Shown one piece after another: positions 55,480 through 64,000 of a stretch of 64,000 nucleotides of DNA; the stretch's first letter is position 1; the number at the start of each line of letters is the position of its first letter. The position numbers were made by a program, and so were the translations under genes. Under the pieces are notes generated by a model that ran no database searches, had not been told where the DNA came from, and saw nothing but the letters and a program-made list of their open reading frames with translations. Source of the stretch: Owenia fusiformis (taxonomy: Eukaryota > Annelida > Polychaeta > Sabellida > Oweniidae); the NCBI GenBank assembly GCA_903813345.2, contig CAIIXF020000001.1, positions 35,125,366 to 35,189,365 of the forward strand, in the 5' to 3' direction.

Positions 55480-58400
55480 ACAGGGCATAAAACATTAACA
55501 CCGTGCTCCTCGTCAGTCCAACAATTGAACTTTCTGAAAATGTTCAAATATTCCTCCTACTTATAAATATTCGATGTATCACAGAGTTTTATGGCAGCGT
55601 GTATTCATCCTTACCATAGCTAGATTTAGATTTAGATTTATGAACTTTATTACACATTCATACCCATAAAAGGTTAAGTGTACACAAAGTAAACACTAAT
55701 CAGATAGTGTAACAGAAATATACTTGAAAGTCAATATACATGTACAGTATATCAATTATCGAAGAACAGGTCAGTCATTTTCTCAAAAAATTTCTCCTAT
55801 TCCTGTGTTTAAGTGTCCAAGTATTGGACAAGTTTATTTAACATGGTTGAAAATATCTAAACTCACCATTTTATTGTAAGATGGCAGCTGTGTTAGACCT
55901 ACCTTGTCTATCTACGTATGGACGAGTCTATCTTTTCTGCAATCTGGCAACGTCACATTCCTAGAATTGCACGGCTCATCTTTATTAAAAAAACAAAAGT
56001 GAGAAAATATCGATGTATACAATAGACTAGATGAGAGTAGAAATAATCTTGATTTACGTCATTAAAATTCAGCCAAACTGATGTCATATTTCATATAAAG
56101 TTACATCCAGAAATATGGTTTTGAAAAGAGTTTATCAGCTTTGAAAATTTAATTTTATTTGAAACTAGGCCAGGGAGATTACCCATAGTCCCCATGTTGT
56201 AAAATCACAAAAAGTGAAATATCTTCTCTTGTGTTAGGCAGATGTTCCATATACTTCCAATATTTATTTTCAATATTTTACTTAACTATGTTAAATTTGA
56301 GAAAAGCAACCTGTAATGCCACATGGCGATTGGTATGCTTTTATATGTAATCGTTTATATTGTTTTCAACAAGTGAAATAAAATCTGTAATGGAGAACTT
56401 CCCATTTTTATTATTCACAGTGACACTCAGAATTGAGAATATATCAGTGAATGGGTGATTAGTGATACTGATAGGCCTGTAATATCAGATAAGACTTCTA
56501 GTTTTCTGCTAGGTGAAATGCTGAATTAGATGCAAGTGAAATAAGTGAAAGTAATAGATTTTGGTTTGGCTATCTTATACTCAAAGCAATTTTAGAGTAG
56601 ATCTCAATAGACTAGATGCGAGTAGAAATGATCTTGATTTACGTCATTAAATATTCAAAATTCAGTCAAAGTAATGTCATATTTGAAATCTACATGTTAA
56701 AATACGTCTAAAAATATGGTTTTGAAAATTGTTTATCTACTTTGAAAATTTAATATTTTTTGAAAATGTGACTTCTAGTTCGGGTTGATTCCCCATAGAC
56801 ACCATGTTACAAAATCACAAAAAGTGAAATATCTTTTCTTGTATTGGACATATAACATTTTCTTTTACTGGACATACTTTAATTTGCATAACTATTCGAT
56901 ACACTAGGGCTATATTAAAATTGAACCACTAAAACAGATGTAATTTAAGTTAAAGGGAACTTTCTACTATACCCGCCATGCTATCTGGCCCGAGCGAGCC
57001 ACCTGGTGGTGAAACTGGTAACTACCTACTCGCATTTGCGTTATTAAGGTATTGTTTTTCTGATTCATGCCTCAGAAAATTCAAAATGGCTGCCTAGAGC
57101 ATGAATTAGCTATTAGAGATCTCAAAGTATGGTTACATTATACATGTTCTATATTATATTAGATTGTCTTTTGTGCCTTTGAAACTCCCAAATGGTTACC
57201 TAAAATCTCAACCAACCTGACTTATCTTCCAGAAGTGAGGTCTTAGTAGTTCCATCGGACATTCTTAATATTCAAAATTATGAACTTTTGAGTCGGTTAA
57301 TGACTATACTGTGTAATATAGTGTGTTTAATATTATCATTTATATTTCAGTAAATACATAAATGATAGAAGATGGCCTTTACTTGATCTTTCACTAGTCT
57401 GTATTGGTAGCTAAACCAAAGTTTACAAGTGTATGGATATCAACATATTTCCATATAAATTGTCAGCCATTTCATATCTCGGAAGGTATGACCAATATAC
57501 ATGTATAACAGTTGGCTTCTAATGTAGTCATAAAAATCTGACTTAAAGTTTTTCTTTGGTGTTATTTTTTATAATTTGGATATGATTTTTGTGGAACCTC
57601 CACAAGTGATGACATATTGTTGTAGTCTCCAATGTTTTTTTGTGGATGGTGTTTGGCGTTCAGCAGTTGGTGTTTGGTTTTTATTCGTTGGTGTTCAGAG
57701 TTCCGTAGTCGGTGTCACTGTAACAAATGGCAGGCAGTGACAGTTTTCATGTTAATGCCTTAAAGGTGTACAAAAAATTTTTTGAACTAAAGCTGAACAC
57801 TTGTCAAATCGTTGATCCTATGGAGTCATCTATTGTGGTGCAACTACCTTAATAGCAACATGCTAAAACTAGAAAGTGATATTTACCATAGCAACATAAT
57901 ATATGTTTATATAGATTCTTTGCTTGTTAATCATCATTCAATAAATTATCTTGAAAAGATCCAAGAATAAAAGCAAAAGCTTTCTTTCTTAACAATCCCT
58001 TTTTGTTTTCATGTGACAGTAGAATACATTACCTCGGAAGCCAATTACTAATAAATAATATATAATCTACGTGGATATTACAGAACATAATGGAACAACT
58101 GTATGATAAAGTTCTTCTGGTTGACAGATTGTTCTCTACCTGTCTGTAGGCACCGATCAATTTGCCGTCTATAATCTTCTTATATAAGATATATATTGAT
58201 TCACAGAGCACTGTTGTATATAGTTTAATGTTACTACAACAATCTATCTTGGGGAAACAATATTCTGATTGAGGTTTTTCTGGAGATCTCGCTGGGAATA
58301 ATCATATAAGGTAAGTTACTTCTAATATTGTTATTGTTTACATTGTTGTCTTACATGAATCAATACATTTACTCTATAAAAGATAAACATCAATTAAATG

Positions 58401-59050
58401 TGCTAATTGTTGGTGTTATTAATTTTAACTTGGTTGTCTCTCATCTTTCTGCTCATCGATATAGTTGTTCATGAGGGGTGTCATTGTTTCCCCAAAATGT
58501 CTTATTCATGAAAAACTTTGCAACAGGATAGGAAGGTGACCACCACTACCTTTGTTCCAAATATTCGAATGAAAATATATTTTTATCCCTTGATTTTCTC
58601 CTTGAATACTGGTCATTGCCCCTAATAACAGTAACAATTAATGATTTAAAGTATATTTTGTTCATTTAAAATTAAGGAAAATAATGGCCTAATTGTATAA
58701 GTAACATTATTTGGCTAATCCCCAATAGCAACTTGTCTGGGGCTTGTTACCATAACAACAATATAAATGCAGGTAGTTATGTTGTTTAATGGAGGTCTTG
58801 TCACCAAGAGAATCAATATTCTTGCTGATCAAGCTTAGCGCATCAATAAACATGTAATTTGGGTTCATTTGTTTGTTATTAATAAGTTACAGGTTTTTTT
58901 ACTAAAACAAATGCTGGACTGATGCCAGTACCCCACCAATGCTTCAAAATAAATCAGGAATTAACAAAATAGAGATCCTCTCATAAACTATATAGTAAGG
59001 ATATCTAGCAAGGGAATTAGATAATGTTATACTAATGTATCTCATACTTG
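55480..59050. other. Intergenic or intronic region without a confident gene
   Basis: Contains a direct repeat pair, 56022-56240 and 56605-56850 (AATAGACTAGATG, TCTTGATTTACGTCATTAAA, TATGGTTTTGAAAA, AAAATCACAAAAAGTGAAAT), a TAGATTTAGATTTA tract at 55620, and a MITE-like copy at 57607-57735 (reverse of 33986-34068). A strong donor (AAG|GTAAGT at 58312) has no clear open exon in front of it. Several 30-60 codon frames at 58029-58260 are open on both strands at once, so none is called. Confidence 0.45.
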
Positions 59051-60600
59051 AGTGGGTTTGGGGTAGATATCACCTGGGAATATATATCGTATCTGAGGAG
59101 CCGGCAGGATATATTCTATATGTCCCGCTCCAGTCCAGATACGGGCAGATGTAATATATCCATCCTGCTCCCGGGAATTTTTTCAATATAATTCTTTTTT
59201 CGTGCAGTGTAATAATGATGCATTGTGGGATTTCTCCAGACGAAAAAATTAGAAATAAATATTTGGAAAGACACTGAAATTCGATTAAAACATGGATAAT
59301 ATACATGAAAATGACACTCATTTGAATAATAACGAAGCAGAAACTAACTGCAGATTCGAAAATCAAATAGATGTTGAAGAATTTCTCACAACCACTGAAA
59401 ATGAAAACACTTCAAAAAAACTCGACTTAATATCAAAATATTCAAAGATTTCTTGGTCAGTAAAGATGAATCTACCCCAAACCCACTCAAGTATGAGATA
59501 CACCAGTTATGTACGGTCTGTTTTGGATATAGGGTTTATCCCTCGGGAAATATTTATATCTCCCCTTGGTCCCTTGGGTGAACGAGTGCATATATCAATA
59601 TCACCGAGTAGATTAAAATGATATTCTGAAAAAATCATAGGATGTTCTTATTATCCTACACTTACAAGGAGTGTACTAAATGCATAATATCATTGCAAAA
59701 TAAATTCCATGCCAAATCAACAAGCGGAGTATATCGTCACAATATCCTCCGCATATTGGGGTTTCCGGAGTATATCGTCACAATATCCTCCGCCCGGAGT
59801 ATATCGTTACGATATCCTCCGGATATTCATTTTGCCAAGAAATATCAAATTTATTTTTTAATGTTATTATACATTTAGTACACTAAGTGTAGGATAAATA
59901 GAGATTATCCTATATGAGGTTCAGGATATTGGGATTATCCCGAGGCCAATATAATATATCTGCCCGAGGGCCGTAGGTCCCGAGGGAAGATATGTTATAT
60001 TGGCCAAGGGATAATCCAAATATCCTGAACCGACTATAGGATGATCTGTTTATCCCATTCCAATCACATTGTTCAATTGGCCAAAGTTCAGAAACTTAGC
60101 AACAAACCGTGGAATTATTTTAAAATATTCATGTCCAGTTTTGTATTTTTGTCCGTAGCCGGATTTTCCTGTTCAAATCTTTGATTATTAACGGGGCATA
60201 CTGCTCCTTCCCTTCTTTAAAGCATATAACAGATCGCGATTGTCTGTGTTTTTCTCCATTGTCGTTTACAGTATGTGAACGTTACAAAAAAAGGACCAAT
60301 ACGGGAACAGCGATTATGACGTAGCGGGCAGATATACTATATCTGCCCGCTCGGAGCGGGACGTATGTGAACGTTACAAAAAAAGGACCAATACGGGAAC
60401 AGCGATTATGACGTAGCGGGCAGATATACTATATCTACCCGCTGATGAAAATATAAGTTTTTACAAACCGGCTTTATGTACCCGTAACACGTCCAAGTAT
60501 GGGATAAATAAATATATCCCTCAGGATATACCCTTTATCCAAAACCTCCCAGTACATAACCCTTATATATGCCCACAAAAGTAATGAGATATGTTTGGAG
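59050..60600. repeat. Palindrome-rich nested MITE cluster
   Basis: Includes (a) 59652-59896 with inverted ends TATCCTACACTTA and TAAGTGTAGGATA plus TGTACTAAATG/CATTTAGTACA; inside are three near copies of the palindromic CGGAGTATATCGTCAC-AATATCCTCCG; (b) a hairpin 59910-60045 (TATATGAGGTTCAGGATATT ... AATATCCTGAACCGACTATA); (c) a 92-bp perfect direct duplication starting at 60271 and 60363 (GTATGTGAACGTTACAAAAA). The two ends of the cluster share ATATCCC/GGGATAT and TATGTAC motifs. The 98-109 codon frames here follow the palindromes. Confidence 0.7.
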
Positions 60601-60732
60601 GGATGGGGTAAAATCTAAAACATGTTTTGTTTGTTTTAAATTAAATTATAACATTTTAGACAATTTGAACATTGTACTTTTCCTCAATGTTATTCTCCAT
60701 ATTCTTGATGTAACTTTTACTCATTAGCCCTT

Positions 60733-61808
60733 TGTTATCCCATCGAACGAAGTTCGGAGGGATATAGGGAACGCCTCCGTCCGTCCGTCCGTCCGTCCGT
60801 ACGTACGTACGTACGTCCGTACGTACGTACGTACGTCCGTCCGTCTGTCCGTCCGTCCGGGCAATAACTCAAATACCGTTGGCCCGATTTTGTTCATATT
60901 TTGTACACATATACCTTATGGGGGTAGAAGTTCTGCTTGAAAGCCGATTTTCAAAATGGCCGCTCATTTCAAAATGGCGGCCATTTTAGTGCCGATTTTA
61001 CAGTAATTTAGGTGCAATATGTAAAACTGTTATATCAATATGTTTTAAATGTAAAAAAATTATAAAGGACATTAATAATGCTACAAATGTAGATATTAAA
61101 GAAGCACATGGCAGCCATCTTGAAAAATGGCGGCCTTTACTCGTCATTTTACGATTTTTGCTATAACTCAAAAAATAGTTGAGCGATTTTGTTCATATTT
61201 GGTATGTGAATACTATAAGCATTGTACACTGTCTAAAGACACTTTTGGTAGAAGGCGGCCATTTTGAAAAAAAAAATTGAAAAATGGCCGCCATTTTAAC
61301 GTATTTTACTATAACTCGAAAAGTAGTGGAGCGATTTTGTTCATATTTGGTATGTGAATACTATAAGCATGGCACACTGTCCTATGACACTTTTGGTAGA
61401 AGGCGGCCATTTTGAAAATTTCTTGAAAAATGGCCGCCATTTTAACGTATTTACTATAACTCGAAAAGTAGTGGAGCAATTTTGTTCATATTTGATATGT
61501 GAATACTTTAAGCATGGAACATTGTCTAATAAAACTTTGGGGAGTAGTCGGCCATTTTGAAAAATGGCCACCATTTTTATGTGTGTTATTTTACAAATAC
61601 GTGTGCGATTTTTCAAAAATTTTAGAGGTGGCTACTGAAAAGCATATTATTTCTTCTGATGACAACTTGGCTAGTGAGCAACCATTTTGAAAATGGTGGC
61701 CTTTCTGGTGTGTTGTTTTATGATATTTGCTATTCGTTTGTAAAAATGCCAGCCATTTCTGTTCGATGGGATTCGCTACGCTTTGGCGTTGCCGTTGTTC
61801 TGGTTTTG
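60733..61808. mobile_element. Tandem-array element, reverse orientation
   Basis: Begins TTATCCCATCGAACGAAGTT, then a (CCGT/ACGT)n tract at 60775-60862, and ends GTTCGATGGGATTCGCTACG followed by GCCGTTGTTCTGGTTTTGC. Inside are four units with GTTGAGCGATTTTGTTCATA, TTTGGTATGTGAATACTATA, AAGCATGGCACACTGTC and AAGGCGGCCATTTTGAAAA. Reverse complement of the 31400-32098 layout. Confidence 0.8.
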
Positions 61809-62502
61809 CAATTTGAGAGAGGGAACTACTAAACTTGTAATCTGGCATATGTAAGCATTCTCAATGAGTCAAAGTAAATCCATGATCACTCTATTGATCA
61901 CCAATACTTCAAGTCAATAAGTAGTTTTGAGTTGCATTACTTGATTGAAAGTATAATTTGATGCTCACTTCAGCCCCTTAGACTGATGGAACAGCTTCAA
62001 GTATGTTCTTGGGCTTAAATAGCAGGCTATATTATATAGGCCAACATGATTCAGTAGTCAGAAATCAATTTGTAGATTCTTTTGATACTGCCTGCTATAT
62101 ACCTGTCAATGTTCACACTTTTTCAGTCCCATTTTTTCAATCTCCCAGACTTTCATGTTAAAAACCCCTGACCTGGCTATCGGGATAATTTTTGCTAGTT
62201 CAAGTGACATTCAGATTAGACATCATTATTGTTGTTTTACTATCTGATTAAATTCTATTACATTCTGAAATTATTGAGTATTAAAGGCTTGTCTATCCTT
62301 ATGTCCCATTTATGTTTTTTTGTCCTATCCTACCCCTAATGTTGCCTTGTAATTATGTTTTAAAGGATGAATGAATAAATGTTTAACGGATATTGCCATG
62401 CAATATCAATGTGGGACCATGGCCCATGCATCTCTTGCTTTATACATTGATTTGACTTTATAATATAGTTTTCTATGAAGATAATTCATGAAAAAAATAT
62501 TA
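61809..62502. other. Unique-looking AT-rich sequence
   Basis: No gene, repeat or clear regulatory element recognised. Confidence 0.4.
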
Positions 62503-62898
62503 CAAAGGACGATTCTCGGTTTGGAGAACGAAGTTCATCAATCTAAATGAGCATTATCCCTGCTTCGGAAGAATTTTATTTTTTTACATAATATAGATTT
62601 GAATGTCTTCTTTTGAATAGTCATGATTTAATTTGGGTAATATTTCTATATTTTTCGCAAAAAAATATTAGCGCAGTACACTGATGAACTTCTTTCCCCA
62701 AATCGAGACTTGTATTTTATTGAATCGGTCTGATTGAGCGTTATCCCTGCTTCAGACCAATTTGTTATTTTTACATCTTGTAGATTTAAATGTCCTCTTT
62801 GGAAAATTCATAGTTTAATTTGGGTAATATTTCTATATTTTTCATGAAAAAAGTTATTAGCCCAGGAGACTGTTCTCCAAACCGAGAATCGTCCTTTG
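62503..62898. mobile_element. MITE with perfect 27-bp terminal inverted repeats
   Basis: Left CAAAGGACGATTCTCGGTTT plus GGAGAAC, right the exact complement. The interior is two diverged direct copies of about 185 bp (GAGC(A/G)TTATCCCTGCTTC, TAATTTGGGTAATATTTCTA, TATTTTTC). The clean ends suggest a recent insertion; target duplication not evident. No ORF. Confidence 0.78.
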
Positions 62899-64000
62899 AA
62901 CTGAAATTCAAATCTATTCCTGAAATAATAATTTGTAAGGGGCAACACATAAAAATCAGATATATCCCAAATAAAAGTATTACCACGAAAACCAACAGTC
63001 TCTCAACATTTATCATACATACAAATTCATATATGATATTTTTTATCATTATGGCTTTGTGCCATGAAGAAAGCACATGCATTACTTTGAACTTTGATTT
63101 TCATTTGCCAACAATGTTAAGGTAGTTCTCCATAATATTTAATTCCCTTTAATTGTAATATTTTCATGATCTCCTTAATGTTGGAATTTATATATCTTCA
63201 TAAAAAGTTAAAATGATTTGCTGATCCAATATTTTATTTACGGTTAAATCTTTGATGATGTGCATTTTCTATTTAACATAATATATTTGGCAGTTATTTA
63301 TCAGGAGAGGCCTTATCTCAGTTAAATGCACATATAGAAAAGGGTCAATGTCATTTCACTTTGAATTTTGGCTCAAAATACAAGTGGGATATTTGAAATA
63401 AAAACACATCGGATTTAGACTTAAACAGTTTATGTTATATGTAGTTCTGTACAAGGAATGGTTTTATGATGAGGAGAAGTACAGTTGACAGGTAGTAAAC
63501 ATGTGATGTTATTTCATATTCTTATTTTGTACTTTATGTAAAACACAAGGTATTTATAACAGGTATGTGTATTTTCAGTACACCTTCGACCTTGCAGGAG
63601 GAAGTATGCGTTTAATAGAAAACATGCTACTGGTCTTTTTATTAGTTTTTAAGTTAAATCAAAATGAATATGCAAATTACATCGGACATCTATATACTTT
63701 TCTCTGATTTAACATATTTTGACCATCTTAAAACCAATTCAAACACAATCAAAATAATGTTATATACTGTAGGTAGGATTCTCAGTAGGCTTTTAGACTT
63801 TTGTGCTCCACTGTTGTCTCATGGTGTTTTAGAAATCCAGAGTCTAATTTTACATTCTTGTCACATTATTTGTGATAAAACTCTTGAGAAAATACATAAA
63901 AACATGGATTAAAGTCAGATATCTTTTTGAAATATGTATTATATTGTGATTAAATTAGGCAGATACTCTTCATAAGTATTATGAAAAGTATACTGATAGA
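62899..64000. other. Right end of window, no confident gene
   Basis: AT-rich. Two frames deserve only mention: after an acceptor at 63580 a frame with GGSMRLIENMLLVFLLVF, a possible signal-peptide-like stretch, runs to a stop at 63706; and 63664-63912 is open for 82 codons. Neither shows a recognised domain. Confidence 0.35.

Noticed and set aside
57727-57852. 43-codon plus-strand frame MAGSDSFHVNALKVYKKFF...
   Set aside because: Starts inside the end of a MITE-like copy and the body resembles non-coding repeat sequence; no splice support.
58029-58310. Possible exons on either strand before the strong donor at 58312
   Set aside because: At least three frames on both strands look equally protein-like and the frame entering the donor is closed by a TGA; not callable without RNA.
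59070-59621. 98- and 109-codon frames on opposite strands
   Set aside because: They lie within palindromic MITE sequence with no domain.
60773-60862. (CCGT/ACGT)n tract considered as a CRISPR-like or regulatory array
   Set aside because: Simple microsatellite at the end of a transposable element; CRISPR arrays are not expected in an animal genome and there is no repeat-spacer structure.

Overview
Intron-rich animal genomic DNA (AT-rich, GT-AG introns, many small terminal-inverted-repeat elements). Gene content and repeat style (arrays of 'GCCGCCATCTTGAAAA'-type units, ends such as 'TTCGTTCGATGGGATAA', many hAT/piggyBac/mariner-like MITEs) suggest a lophotrochozoan, most likely a bivalve mollusc; the species is inferred, not shown. 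All exon models below were assembled by hand from splice signals, reading phase and protein similarity remembered from the families; none was checked by alignment or RNA.

Layout. (1) 1-6162, minus strand: the 5' half of TRMT11 (tRNA guanosine-2 methyltransferase 11), running off the left edge. (2) 6163-6354: a 192-bp bidirectional promoter. (3) 6355-13002, plus strand: a complete PSMF1 / PI31 gene (7 exons, 289 aa). (4) 15030-51048, minus strand: a complete RFC1 gene (large subunit of the replication factor C clamp loader; 23 exons, 1330 aa, from PCNA-binding motif through BRCT and AAA+ domains to the Lys-rich tail), convergent with PSMF1. (5) Inside the 14.4-kb RFC1 intron 19 and on the opposite strand lie two complete-looking genes for secreted proteins: a 137-aa six-cysteine protein (18063-23566) and a 484-aa protein with two Ig domains alternating with Thr/Ser-rich segments (26578-30657), the latter built by a near-perfect 1,599-bp tandem exon duplication. 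Both begin with an identical-format 23-nt signal-peptide exon. (6) 51049-51303: a second divergent promoter with a palindromic E2F site, followed by a first coding exon (51304-51326, plus) of an unidentified gene. (7) 51.6-64 kb: mostly mobile-element remnants; I found no further confident gene.

Housekeeping roles: TRMT11 acts in tRNA modification, PI31 in proteasome regulation, RFC1 in loading PCNA at replication forks. They are linked here by shared promoters rather than by a common pathway. Around them is a dense and layered mobile-element landscape: three hAT-type MITE copies with exact 8-bp target duplications, another hAT-like MITE, a piggyBac-type MITE, a mariner relic, LINE 3' fragments, a Crypton/DUF3504-like ORF, fold-back elements, and large elements with internal tandem arrays that carry nuclear-receptor (DR4) or YY1-like motifs.
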